From: Dehalococcoides mccartyi
GTDB taxonomy: Bacteria; Chloroflexota; Dehalococcoidia; GIF9; DYGU01
Assembly (NCBI GenBank): GCA_020724525.1
Contig: DYGU01000001.1
Location: forward strand, 105,974-169,973
Reading direction: 5' to 3'
DNA: 64,000 nt
Below, piece by piece: positions 20,173-30,000 of the stretch (positions are counted from its first letter, which is position 1; every line of letters begins with the position of its first letter). Made by a program: the position numbers and the translations under genes. The notes below the pieces were generated by a model. The model was not told where the DNA came from. It saw nothing but the letters and a program-made list of their open reading frames with translations, and did no database searches.

Positions 20173-20613
20173 GTGCAAGAGCCAGTCTTATTTCTTGCAA
20201 AAGCTATAGCATCCGAGTTTATCTCGATTTGGCGCACGATAGCCTATCTTGCTCTTAAAGGTGACGAACGCCAAACATTTCTTGACTACTGGGAGAAAAA
20301 GGTGAGGGGAACATTGGATGAAATAAAGAATTCAGCGACAGTAGAGCAAACAATGGATATATTAAATAAGTTCAGGGTGGAGCTTGCTCAGTACATGGCC
20401 GCAAAAAAGGTAGATACTGCTGATAAGGCTATGGATATCGCTCATTCGTTTATCAAAAAGTATAGTCCTATTGCTTTACCACTGAAGGCGGTCAAGGAAG
20501 ACGATATCTGGCTTGTAGATATAGATGTAGGTGCTTTAACTGTTAAGATAGCCAAAGTTAAAGTAGATGCCAGGACAGGCGATATCCTGAGTTACGAAAT
20601 ACCAGAAAAATGA
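20173..20613 (+). CDS. Hypothetical protein with PepSY-like C-terminus
   Basis: C-term DIWLVDIDVGALTVKIAKVKVDARTGDILSYEIPE. Confidence 0.5.
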   Translation: MQEPVLFLAKAIASEFISIWRTIAYLALKGDERQTFLDYWEKKVRGTLDEIKNSATVEQTMDILNKFRVELAQYMAAKKVDTADKAMDIAHSFIKKYSPIALPLKAVKEDDIWLVDIDVGALTVKIAKVKVDARTGDILSYEIPEK

Positions 20614-20984
20614 AGCAAAAGGAAGCCTCAGAGAAATATAAACGGCAGAGCATACATTATTTAGAGAATGCTCAGGGCTTTATTAAAACTGGCGATGCTG
20701 AGAAAGCTGGAGAGTTTCTTTGGGGCAGCATGGCTGAAGCTTTAAAAGCAGTGGCAGCAAGCAAAGGGGTAGAACTTAAGGCTCATTGGGATATTGGAGA
20801 TTATGCCCGAAAACTGGCAAAAGAGCTTGGAGATAGAGCCATTTTTGATGCTTATGGACATGCGAGCTATCTGCATAGCAATTTTTACGAAACTGGACTA
20901 AGGATGGAAGACGTTTATATTTATAGTGAAGAAATAAGGCTGATAGTATACAAACTTCTTGGACTTATTGGTGAGGGAGAATAA
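20610..20984 (+). CDS. HEPN/PaREP1-like protein
   Basis: AGEFLWGSMAEALKAVAASKGVEL...SYLHSNFYETGLRMEDVYIYSEEIRLIVYKL; all-alpha PaREP1-like pattern. Confidence 0.6.
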   Translation: MKQKEASEKYKRQSIHYLENAQGFIKTGDAEKAGEFLWGSMAEALKAVAASKGVELKAHWDIGDYARKLAKELGDRAIFDAYGHASYLHSNFYETGLRMEDVYIYSEEIRLIVYKLLGLIGEGE

Positions 20985-22508
20985 ATGGAAAGAGTCATTA
21001 TCTTTGATACTACTTTAAGAGATGGGGAGCAAGCCGCCGGAGCGGCTCTCAATGTTCATGAAAAACTGGAGATCGCTCAGCAATTAGAGAAGCTGGGTGT
21101 TGATGTTATAGAAGCCGGTTTCCCTATAAGCTCTCCCGGTGATTTTAAAGCCGTCCGGACTATTGCTCGGGAAGTACGTCAGCCCATAATTTGTGCCCTT
21201 TCCCATGCTAACCCTGAGGCTATAGACCGAGCCTGGGAAGCAGTCAAAGAAGCCAGCCAACCAAGAATCCATGTCTTTCTCTCGGCGTCAGACATTCACC
21301 TCTTTTATCAACTAAAGAAAAGCCGGGAGGAGATTCTGGAAATCTCTCGGGACATGGTTGCCCGGGCTAAGAAATACCTCAGCGATGTTGAATTTTCCCC
21401 AATGGATGCCAGTCGTAGTGAACCTACTTTTATTTATCGTATTCTGGAAGCAGTTATTGACGCTGGAGCCACTACCGTGAATATCCCGGATACTGTGGGA
21501 TATGCTATACCTCAGGAGTTCGGTGATTTAATTGAAGGTATTTTCAATAATGTCCCCAACACCCATCGGGCCATTGTCAGTGTTCATTGCCACAATGATT
21601 TAGGACTGGCAGTAGCCAACAGTCTTGAAGCTATCCGCCGGGGAGCCCGCCAAGTTGAGTGTACTATTAACGGTATCGGAGAAAGAGCCGGCAATGCTTC
21701 TTTAGAAGAGATTGTAATGGCACTAAAAACCCGCAACGATTTCTTCGGCTTTACTACAAATATAAATACTACTCAGATTTACAAGACGAGCCGGGTGGTA
21801 AGCGAACTCACCGGTTTTCTAGTCCAACCCAACAAAGCTATTGTAGGTGCTAACGCTTTCCGCCATCAGTCTGGGATACATCAAGATGGGGTAATCAAAA
21901 AGGCAATAACTTATGAAATAATAGACCCGAAAACAGTAGGGATTCCTGCCAGCAGTTTAGTCTTGGGGAAGCTAAGCGGTCGCCACGCCTTTAAGGAGAG
22001 ACTGGCTGAACTTGGTTATAGTTTAAGCGATGAAGCTCTGGACCACGCTTTTACCTCCTTTAAGGAGTTGGCTGATAAAAAAAAGGAAGTTACTGATAAA
22101 GATATAGAGTCTCTGATAGCTGAAGAGCTGCGCACTGCTTCCGAAGTTTACCATCTTGACCATGTAGAAGTTTCTTGTGGTAACCGGAGTATCCCTACAG
22201 CTACTGTCAGACTTATTGCCCCGGATGGACAGGTCCTGGCTGACGCTGCCTTGGGCACCGGACCAGTAGATGCAGTATATAAAGCTATCAACAGAATAAT
22301 TGGAGTCCCTAATCAACTCACCGAGTTTACCGTTAAGTCTGTCACTGAAGGTGTTGATGCTATTGGTGAAGTGCTTATAAGGATTGAAAGCGGCGGCGTA
22401 ACCTATACTGGTCGTGGTGCCTCTACTGATATCATTGTTGCCAGTGCCAAAGCTTATATGAATGCCTTGAACCGCCTCCTGATAGCTAAAGGGTCAAACA
22501 AAAAGTAA
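20985..22508 (+). CDS. leuA: 2-isopropylmalate synthase
   Basis: [38 protein letters not shown]. Confidence 0.97.
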   Translation: MERVIIFDTTLRDGEQAAGAALNVHEKLEIAQQLEKLGVDVIEAGFPISSPGDFKAVRTIAREVRQPIICALSHANPEAIDRAWEAVKEASQPRIHVFLSASDIHLFYQLKKSREEILEISRDMVARAKKYLSDVEFSPMDASRSEPTFIYRILEAVIDAGATTVNIPDTVGYAIPQEFGDLIEGIFNNVPNTHRAIVSVHCHNDLGLAVANSLEAIRRGARQVECTINGIGERAGNASLEEIVMALKTRNDFFGFTTNINTTQIYKTSRVVSELTGFLVQPNKAIVGANAFRHQSGIHQDGVIKKAITYEIIDPKTVGIPASSLVLGKLSGRHAFKERLAELGYSLSDEALDHAFTSFKELADKKKEVTDKDIESLIAEELRTASEVYHLDHVEVSCGNRSIPTATVRLIAPDGQVLADAALGTGPVDAVYKAINRIIGVPNQLTEFTVKSVTEGVDAIGEVLIRIESGGVTYTGRGASTDIIVASAKAYMNALNRLLIAKGSNKK

Positions 22509-22520
22509 GGAAACTTCAAA

Positions 22521-22799
22521 ATGCCCTCCGAAATAGAAGTTATTTCGCGGCTTCTCTTAGCTGCGGTTTTAGGGACAGCCATAGATTTTCAACGAGAACG
22601 AGCTGGTAAGCCAGCCAGGCTGCGAACCCACTCCCTGATTTGCTTAGGCTCATCTCTGTTCACAGTAGTTTCTATTCTTGGTTTTGGCTTTGGAGCTGAC
22701 CCTCCCCGAGTGGCTGCTGGAACTGGTATGTATTTGGTGACTCTCATCGTCTCCATAGTTACCGTAGGCGTCTTAATGTTGCCCAAGGTTCGTGGGTAG
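22521..22799 (+). pseudogene. MgtC/SapB-family protein with internal deletion
   Basis: N-term EIEVISRLLLAAVLGTAIDFQRERAGKPARLRTHSLICLGSSLFTVVSILGFGFGADPPRVAAG joined directly to a late TM segment. Confidence 0.65.
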
Positions 22800-22820
22800 A
22801 TAGTTCCAAGGTTTAGAATA

Positions 22821-24089
22821 TTGACCTTAGCTGAAAAAATATTAGCCACTCATTCAGACAAAGGAAAGGCCATCCCTGGTGAGTTTATAAATGTCTGGGT
22901 TGACCTGGTTCTGGCAAATGACATCACTGCCCCCCTGGCAATAAAAGAATTCCAACGCCTTGGTGTAAACAAAGTTTTTAACCCTGATAGAATTGTTATG
23001 GTGCCTGACCATTTCTGCCCTAATAAAGATATCCTTTCCGCAGAGCAAACGAAAGAGATGCGGGAGTTTGCCCGGAAGCATAGGCTTATTTATTTTGAAG
23101 TAGGTCGGATGGGTATTGAGCATGTGCTTTTACCTGAGCAAGGTCTTGTCCTCCCTGGAGAAGTCGTTGTTGGTGCTGATTCCCATACCTGTACCTATGG
23201 TGCTTTAGGCGCCTTTGCCACCGGCATGGGCTCCACTGATATTGCTGTAGCTATGGCTACAGGAGAAATTTGGATGAAAGTCCCCCCTACAATGAAATTT
23301 GTCTATTATGGTAAATTAGGGAAATGGGTGGATGGAAAAGACTTAATTCTTTACACCATTGGTGACATTGGTGTTGATGGCGCCCTTTATTCAGTTATGG
23401 AGTTTGCTGGGGAAGTCATTGATACTCTCCCCTTAGACGGACGCTTTACCATAGCAAATATGGCAATTGAAGCTGGCGCTAAAGCTGGTATATTCAAGGT
23501 TGACAGAAAAGCTCTTGATTACATAAGGGATAGAGCCAGGCGCGAATACAAAGTATATAAGTCCGACAAAGACGCTGAATATGCTAAAGTAGTGGAGTAT
23601 GATGCCTCTAAAATCACTCCCCAAGTAGCCCTACCCTCCCTCCCATCTAATACCAAACCGGTAACGGAAATCGGCAAAATCGAAGTTGACCAGGTGGTAA
23701 TTGGCAGTTGCACCAACGGGCGTCTTTCTGACCTGCGTATTGCCGCCAAAATTCTGAAAGGTAGGAAGGTGCATCCTGAGGTGAGGTGCATTATTATCCC
23801 TGGTTCCCAGGAGATTTACCTTAAAGCATTGCAGGAAGGGCTCCTGGAAATCTTTGTCAAAGCCGAAGCAGTGGTAAGCACACCTACCTGTGGTCCTTGC
23901 CTGGGCGGTCATATGGGGGTATTGGCTTCTGGAGAACGCTGTCTGGCAACTACCAATCGCAATTTTGTCGGCAGAATGGGAAGCCCTCAGTCTGAAGTCT
24001 ATCTCTCCAGCCCGGCGGTAGCGGTGGCAACCGCTGTTCTGGGCAGAATTGCCAGCCCTGACGAAATTATGGGTCAAAGTGTAGAATAG
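22821..24089 (+). CDS. leuC: 3-isopropylmalate dehydratase large subunit
   Basis: TLAEKILATHSDK, GADSHTCTYGALGAFATGMGSTD, GSCTNGRLSDL; TTG start. Confidence 0.96.
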   Translation: MTLAEKILATHSDKGKAIPGEFINVWVDLVLANDITAPLAIKEFQRLGVNKVFNPDRIVMVPDHFCPNKDILSAEQTKEMREFARKHRLIYFEVGRMGIEHVLLPEQGLVLPGEVVVGADSHTCTYGALGAFATGMGSTDIAVAMATGEIWMKVPPTMKFVYYGKLGKWVDGKDLILYTIGDIGVDGALYSVMEFAGEVIDTLPLDGRFTIANMAIEAGAKAGIFKVDRKALDYIRDRARREYKVYKSDKDAEYAKVVEYDASKITPQVALPSLPSNTKPVTEIGKIEVDQVVIGSCTNGRLSDLRIAAKILKGRKVHPEVRCIIIPGSQEIYLKALQEGLLEIFVKAEAVVSTPTCGPCLGGHMGVLASGERCLATTNRNFVGRMGSPQSEVYLSSPAVAVATAVLGRIASPDEIMGQSVE

Positions 24090-24155
24090 GCTAAATCAAT
24101 TCGGCTTAGCCGAACCTTACGCTATTTTGCTTATGCTTAGGTTGTGGATTAAACA

Positions 24156-24788
24156 ATGTCAAGTCGCTTGATAGAAATATTTGAAGATGGGAATCTTGTA
24201 GAGAAAATCAAAAAACGTTTACCCTATTTGTTTCAACTTGCCGAATCAGAGAGTTCAAGGGCCGGAAAACCCGGGATGGAAGTCGATTCGGTTCGCGAAA
24301 GGATAGTCGTGGCTTTACTAATTTACAAATTTGGAGAGGCAAACGTAGAAACCGAAATTCCTATTACTGAACCAGAAGTAGATGCAAAATTATTTGGAGA
24401 ACCGGTATCTATTAAAACGATTACAGGTAAGGGTTTCGGTGGCGTCAAACTGATATGGACAGTTGATCCTCAGAAAGCAAAAGAGTTTCGTGAAACCTAC
24501 TATCCTTATTGTGATATTTTGCTTGTCCAAATTAACTGGAAGGATGTTGGTAGCTTTTATTACATCCCTTTGGAGGTTCAAAAGAGGCTTTTTGATAAAA
24601 TAGGCAGACAAAATTATATTAAGCTTCCCAAACCAGGGACGAATCCAAGGGGTGTTGAAATTACTAAAGAAGCTTTATCAGCATTAGTTCTTGATAGTGA
24701 GGTGAAAGGTATCGAAATAAACTGGCAAAGAACAAAGATAGATTTCGATCCCTACAAGAGATGGGTTGACCTGTGGCAGGAGGGCTAA
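24156..24788 (+). CDS. Type II restriction endonuclease, ThaI-like
   Basis: EPEVDAKLFGEPVSIKTITGKGFGGVKLIWTVD; PD-(D/E)xK-like motif and adjacent methyltransferase; resembles ThaI family from memory. Confidence 0.65.
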   Translation: MSSRLIEIFEDGNLVEKIKKRLPYLFQLAESESSRAGKPGMEVDSVRERIVVALLIYKFGEANVETEIPITEPEVDAKLFGEPVSIKTITGKGFGGVKLIWTVDPQKAKEFRETYYPYCDILLVQINWKDVGSFYYIPLEVQKRLFDKIGRQNYIKLPKPGTNPRGVEITKEALSALVLDSEVKGIEINWQRTKIDFDPYKRWVDLWQEG

Positions 24789-25738
24789 AATGGGATTTAA
24801 TCGACGAAAAAAAAGGTACCAAAACAAGTGCTTTTGGCTCTCCAGGAAGAATTAACCATGACTCTACTCCTTTTTACACAAGTAGGCTATACGAAGAATT
24901 GCCTAAGGAGCAGATAATCAAATATGTAGAAAATCCAGTTCCGTCTGAGTTTCTGGATAAAATTTTTTGCAAAACAAGTGAGCGAATGGAAGAATTACCT
25001 GATAGTAGCATTCACCTGATGGTTACTTCTCCTCCTTATAATGTAGGGAAAGAGTATGATGAGAATCTTACCCTGAATGAGTACAGAGTATTTTTGAAAA
25101 GGGTATGGAGCGAAGTTAAAAGGGTGCTTGTTCCCGGGGGAAGAGCGTGTATTAATATTGCCAATCTTGGAAGAAAGCCATATATCCCCCTTCACGCCTT
25201 TATTGTTGAAGACATGCTTAACTTAGGATTTTTAATGCGGGGTGAAATAATCTGGAATAAGGCTTCCAGTGGTAGTCCATCCACAGCTTGGGGGAGCTGG
25301 CTTTCTGCTGCTAATCCCACTCTGAGGGATATTCACGAATATATTTTAGTATTTTCCAGAGGAATGTTTACACGCAAAAAGCACACAAAGAGGAATAGCA
25401 CCGTATCTCGAGAGGAATTCCTTGAATTTACCAAAAGTGTTTGGACCTTTCCAGCCGAGCAGGCGAAGAATATCGGACATCCGGCTCCTTTCCCTATTGA
25501 GCTACCTTATAGGCTTATTCAACTCTATACTTATGAAGGAGAAGTAGTTGTCGACCCCTTTATGGGGAGTGGGCAAACAGCGATAGCCTCACTAAAAACA
25601 AAACGACACTACGTAGGCTATGAGATAAATGAAGAATACGTAAAATTAGCAGAAAAACGAATTAGGAGATTCACCTACGTTCAAACTGCTCCCGCCTTAT
25701 TTGACCTTATCGTTAAAGAAGGTAGGGAAAATATGTAG
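24773..25738 (+). CDS. DNA (N4/N6-amino) methyltransferase, type II R-M
   Basis: VTSPPYNVGKEYDENL then DPFMGSGQTAIASLKTKRHYVGYEINEEYV (beta-type motif order). Confidence 0.92.
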   Translation: MAGGLKWDLIDEKKGTKTSAFGSPGRINHDSTPFYTSRLYEELPKEQIIKYVENPVPSEFLDKIFCKTSERMEELPDSSIHLMVTSPPYNVGKEYDENLTLNEYRVFLKRVWSEVKRVLVPGGRACINIANLGRKPYIPLHAFIVEDMLNLGFLMRGEIIWNKASSGSPSTAWGSWLSAANPTLRDIHEYILVFSRGMFTRKKHTKRNSTVSREEFLEFTKSVWTFPAEQAKNIGHPAPFPIELPYRLIQLYTYEGEVVVDPFMGSGQTAIASLKTKRHYVGYEINEEYVKLAEKRIRRFTYVQTAPALFDLIVKEGRENM

Positions 25739-25760
25739 CATTGTAAGAGAAGGTGACGGC

Positions 25761-26261
25761 TTGAAACTAAAGGGCAAAGTCCATAAATTTGGTGCCAATA
25801 TTGATACCGATGTAATTATTCCGGCGCGCTATCTCAACTTGTCTGAGGCTACAGAATTAGCCAAGCACTGTATGGAAGGTATTAACCCTCAATTTATTTC
25901 CAGGGTAAAGCCTAGAGATATTATAGTGGCTACAACCAATTTCGGTTGCGGCTCTTCCCGAGAGCATGCTCCTTTAGCCATCAAAGCTTGCGGCATATCC
26001 TGTATTATTGCCAAAAGCTTTGCCCGTATCTTTTTCCGGAATGCCATTAACATTGGATTGCCCCTTTTAGAATGTGACGAAGCTGCAGAAGGAACTGAAA
26101 CTGGTGACATTGTTGAAATTGATTTAGCTATCGGAGAAATAAAAAACCTCACCAAAAACAAAATCTTTGTTGCCAAGCCCTATCCCGATTTCATGAGGGA
26201 ACTAATTAGCTCTGGGGGACTAATCGAGTATACTAAAAGGAAATTGAAAAGGGAAGCTTAA
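25761..26261 (+). CDS. leuD: 3-isopropylmalate dehydratase small subunit
   Basis: LKGKVHKFGANIDTDVIIPARYLNL; TTG at 25761 is the likely start rather than 25701. Confidence 0.95.
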   Translation: MKLKGKVHKFGANIDTDVIIPARYLNLSEATELAKHCMEGINPQFISRVKPRDIIVATTNFGCGSSREHAPLAIKACGISCIIAKSFARIFFRNAINIGLPLLECDEAAEGTETGDIVEIDLAIGEIKNLTKNKIFVAKPYPDFMRELISSGGLIEYTKRKLKREA

Positions 26262-26266
26262 TAACA

Positions 26267-26476
26267 GTGGAGTGGTCAGAGATACTATCGATTGCGGCTT
26301 TCATTATTGCATTAGTTAGTTTGTTCACCGTATTAATTGCCATATTTAACTTTGGTCGATGGGCGGGGCAATGGGAAAAGGATTTTAAGCGAATAGAGAC
26401 ATTGCTGGAACGAGTATTGAGACGGTTAGCTGAAAGCAATAAAGGCGAAGGAGAAAAATCACAAAATGCAGTTTGA
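26267..26476 (+). CDS. Small TM + coiled-coil protein
   Basis: ILSIAAFIIALVSLFTVLIAIFNFGRWAGQ followed by KDFKRIETLLERVLRRLAES. Confidence 0.5.
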   Translation: MEWSEILSIAAFIIALVSLFTVLIAIFNFGRWAGQWEKDFKRIETLLERVLRRLAESNKGEGEKSQNAV

Positions 26477-27563
26477 CATTGCTGTTTTGCCCGGCGATGG
26501 TGTTGGTCCTGAGGTCACTGCTGAAGCTACCAAAGTTTTAGAAACTGTAGGTCAGAAATATGGACACAGTTTTCATTTCCATTATGGTCTTGTCGGGGGA
26601 GCCGCCATAGATAAATATGGTTTAGCTTTGACTACGGAAACTTTAGGAATGTGCCGGAAGTGTGATGCCGTCCTTTTGGGGGCCGTTGGCGGACCAAAAT
26701 GGGATGACCCAAGGGCTAAGGTCCGCCCTGAAGATGGGCTCTTAGCTTTACGGAAAAAACTGGGGCTATTTGCTAACTTACGCCCGGTTAAGGTCTTCCC
26801 CCAACTCATCAATTCAACAACTCTAAAACCAGAAGTGGTTAGAGGGGTTGACTTGATAGTTGTCCGAGAGCTAACTGGCGGTCTTTACTTCGGAAAACCC
26901 AAAAAAAACTGGCAAACTGCTAAAGGGAGACGAGCCGTTGATACCATGGCTTACTCCGAGATGGAAATTAAGCGAATATTGAAAGTTGGCTTTGAATTAG
27001 CCCGGCGCCGCCATAAAAAACTAACCTCTGTGGATAAAGCCAATGTTTTAGAAACATCCCGACTCTGGCGGCAAATAGCCACTGAAATGTCTCATGATTA
27101 TCCAGACATAGCCTTAGAGCACATGCTGGTAGATGCCTGCGCTATGCGTCTGGTGCAACGCCCGGTTGATTTCGATGTCTTAGTTACTGAAAACACCTTT
27201 GGCGATATTCTTACTGACGAAGCCTCTATGTTAGCTGGTTCTATGGGTATGTTACCCTCAGCCAGTCTATCCGAAATTCCCCAGGGAGAAACCTCTAAGG
27301 TTTTTGGCATGTATGAGCCAATTCACGGTAGTGCTCCAAAGCGAGCCGGGCAAAATTTAGCTAATCCCATTGCCACAATCCTCAGTGCCAGCATGATGTT
27401 GCGTTATTCTTTTGATTTAGTCACAGAAGCTGAAGCCGTAGAGAAAGCCGTTACCACTGTTTTAGAAGAAAGTTACCGCACCTATGATATAATGGAAGAA
27501 GGCAAAATACAGGTGGGGACGAGGGAAATGGGGGAACTAATCACCAAAAGAATAGGTAAATAA
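26466..27563 (+). CDS. leuB: 3-isopropylmalate dehydrogenase
   Basis: IAVLPGDGVGPEVTAEATKVL, NTFGDILTDEASMLAGSMGMLPSASL. Confidence 0.97.
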   Translation: MQFDIAVLPGDGVGPEVTAEATKVLETVGQKYGHSFHFHYGLVGGAAIDKYGLALTTETLGMCRKCDAVLLGAVGGPKWDDPRAKVRPEDGLLALRKKLGLFANLRPVKVFPQLINSTTLKPEVVRGVDLIVVRELTGGLYFGKPKKNWQTAKGRRAVDTMAYSEMEIKRILKVGFELARRRHKKLTSVDKANVLETSRLWRQIATEMSHDYPDIALEHMLVDACAMRLVQRPVDFDVLVTENTFGDILTDEASMLAGSMGMLPSASLSEIPQGETSKVFGMYEPIHGSAPKRAGQNLANPIATILSASMMLRYSFDLVTEAEAVEKAVTTVLEESYRTYDIMEEGKIQVGTREMGELITKRIGK

Positions 27564-27565
27564 CA

Positions 27566-29170
27566 ATGGTGCAAGTCCAACTTTATGACACAACTTTACG
27601 GGATGGCAGCCAGAGGGAAGGCATCTCCTTTTCTGTTGAAGACAAACTGAAAATTGCCCGAAAGTTGGCTGAATTAGGTATTCATTTTATTGAGGGAGGC
27701 TGGCACGGGGCTAATCCTAAAGATACGGAATTCTTCATTAAAGCTCAAAATCTTAACCTGACTAATTCAGTATTGGTTGCTTTTGGTAGCACTAAACACC
27801 CCGAGTCTAAAGTGGAGGAAGATGCTAATCTCCAGGCTTTAGTCAATGCCAACACCAGGGTAGTCACCATTGTGGGTAAAAGCTGGGATTTGCATGTGAC
27901 CCAAGTTTTAGAGACAACCCTGGCTAATAATTTGGAGATGATTGCCGAATCAATAGGTTATCTTAAAGCAAAAGGACTTACTGTTTTCTTTGATGCCGAA
28001 CATTTTTTTGATGGCTATAAAGGTAATGCCGAATATGCCCTTGAAGTTGTGAAAACTGCGGCTAAAGCTGGAGCTGATTGTGTGGTTCTTTGTGACACTA
28101 ATGGAGGCTCCTTACCTCACCAGGTGGCTTCAGCTATTGAGGCAGTTCGCCAAAAGGTAACTGTCCCCCTCGGCATTCATGCCCATAATGATGCCGAACT
28201 TGCTGTGGCTAATTCATTAATAGCTGTCCAGACTGGTGTTACCCAAGTCCAAGGAACAATTAACGGTTATGGCGAAAGATGCGGCAACGCTAATCTATGC
28301 TCTATTATCCCTAACCTCAAGCTCAAATTAGGCATCAATTGCCTGAGTGACGAACAACTGACCAGACTCAATGAAGTTTCCCACTACGTTGCCGAGATAG
28401 CTAATCTTATTCCAGATAACCATCTTCCTTATGTGGGTATGAGTGCCTTTACTCATAAAGCAGGTCTCCATGTCTCAGGTCTGTTGAAATGGGAGGAAAG
28501 TTATCACCATGTTAACCCGGAGTTGGTGGGCAATCACCCCAAAGTAGTAGTCTCTGAGTTATCAGGCAAAGGAAACATCCTCTATAAGGCTAAGGAACGG
28601 GGGTTAACTCTGTCCGTTGATAAGAAGCAAATACAGCAAATATTGGAGCAGGTCAAACTTCTGGAAAGCAAAGGATTTCAATATGAGGGAGCTGAAGCCT
28701 CTTTTGAATTACTGTTACGCCGAGCCCAATCCAATTATCAACCACCCTTTGAACTGATAGATTTTATGGTAGTAGTTGAAAGACACCGCCGCCCGTCCCG
28801 CGACCAGAGCCAGGAAGAACTCCTGGCTGAAGCTACTGTTAAAGTGAAGGTAGCTGACCAGGTAATGCACACTGCAGCTGAGGGCAACGGTCCCGTAAAT
28901 GCCCTCGATCAGGCTCTTCGTAAGGCTTTACTCCTGTCTTACCCCAATTTAGCTGCTGTCAAACTCATTGACTATAAAGTCCGCATTCTGGAAGAAAGTC
29001 TTGGTACCGCCTCCCAAGTGCGAGTGCTTATTGAGTCCACCGATGGTCAGGAGCAATGGCGAACTGTCGGCAGCTCAACCAATATCATCGACGCCAGTTG
29101 GTTAGCTTTAGCCGACAGCTTAGAATATTGGCTCCTCAAGCAAGCGGAAAAGGAAAGAAAAGCCTACTGA
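27566..29170 (+). CDS. cimA: Citramalate synthase
   Basis: LYDTTLRDGSQREGISFSVEDKLKIARKL, 534 aa with LeuA dimer domain. Confidence 0.93.
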   Translation: MVQVQLYDTTLRDGSQREGISFSVEDKLKIARKLAELGIHFIEGGWHGANPKDTEFFIKAQNLNLTNSVLVAFGSTKHPESKVEEDANLQALVNANTRVVTIVGKSWDLHVTQVLETTLANNLEMIAESIGYLKAKGLTVFFDAEHFFDGYKGNAEYALEVVKTAAKAGADCVVLCDTNGGSLPHQVASAIEAVRQKVTVPLGIHAHNDAELAVANSLIAVQTGVTQVQGTINGYGERCGNANLCSIIPNLKLKLGINCLSDEQLTRLNEVSHYVAEIANLIPDNHLPYVGMSAFTHKAGLHVSGLLKWEESYHHVNPELVGNHPKVVVSELSGKGNILYKAKERGLTLSVDKKQIQQILEQVKLLESKGFQYEGAEASFELLLRRAQSNYQPPFELIDFMVVVERHRRPSRDQSQEELLAEATVKVKVADQVMHTAAEGNGPVNALDQALRKALLLSYPNLAAVKLIDYKVRILEESLGTASQVRVLIESTDGQEQWRTVGSSTNIIDASWLALADSLEYWLLKQAEKERKAY

Positions 29171-29189
29171 CTTCCAGACAGGCTCCTAA

Positions 29190-29801
29190 TTATATCGGTT
29201 TACCAACCGGCATTATGTATAAGGGCTTAATAGCCGCTTCCAAACCCAGAACCTTCCCCACCTCATCATCCTCAAAAGCACCTACCATAACTGTAGCCAT
29301 CCCTAAAGTTAGCACTTGAAGATGGACATTTTCCCCCACGTGTCCAACTTCCATATGGACATATCTTTCACCCCGCTTGCCATATCTATACGAAGTCCGC
29401 TGATATAGAGCACAAACAACAATATCTATTGGTGCCGTAGCAATAAACCCTTGGTCAAGAGCTGCCCGGGCTAATTCCCTCCGAAAATCCCCCCGCTGAT
29501 GCAAACTTAAAGAGTGACTATCTACATTATAATGATATATACCAGCTTCCAAACTATCTACAGTTCCATCACCAGTCAGAAGGAAAAGCTCCAGAGGATA
29601 GGTAGCCCCGGCACTGGGAACAGCTCTATGCCCCCCGCGCCCTGTTATACCTTGAGCTGACCACAAGACTTGAGATACCTGGGCGATGCTTAAAGGTTCA
29701 CTTCTATATCTTCTAACTGACCGACGCTTATAAATAGCCTTCTCCACAGACATCTTGCCCTTGGTGACGGGCGGGGGTAATCTAACCATTTCCACTTTCA
29801 T
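29190..29801 (-). CDS. SagB/ThcOx-type nitroreductase family protein
   Basis: RRSVRRYRSEPLSIAQVSQVLWSAQGIT...PSAGATYPLELFLL; start at 29801 because upstream extension is repeat-derived. Confidence 0.85.
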   Translation of the reverse strand: MKVEMVRLPPPVTKGKMSVEKAIYKRRSVRRYRSEPLSIAQVSQVLWSAQGITGRGGHRAVPSAGATYPLELFLLTGDGTVDSLEAGIYHYNVDSHSLSLHQRGDFRRELARAALDQGFIATAPIDIVVCALYQRTSYRYGKRGERYVHMEVGHVGENVHLQVLTLGMATVMVGAFEDDEVGKVLGLEAAIKPLYIMPVGKPI

Positions 29802-29845
29802 TTTAATTATCCTCTTTTTACGAGGCCGTTTAGGAATCGTCCACT

Positions 29846-29994
29846 TGTCATTGCGAGCGAAGCGTGGCAATCTCTTAGGATTGCGAAGCTTTTTCCAAAG
29901 CGTAAGCGAGAAATCTCGCTCCGAGTTTGCTTCGGCTACGCCTCACAACCGCTATGCTCCGCGCAATGACAGTTAGGAATTAGTAATCACTCTG
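29846..29994. repeat. REP/MITE-like repeat copy
   Basis: TGTCATTGCGAGCGAAGCGTGGCAATCTC...GCGCAATGACAGTTAGGAATTAGTAATCACTCTG. Confidence 0.75.
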
Positions 29995-30000
29995 TTTTTA

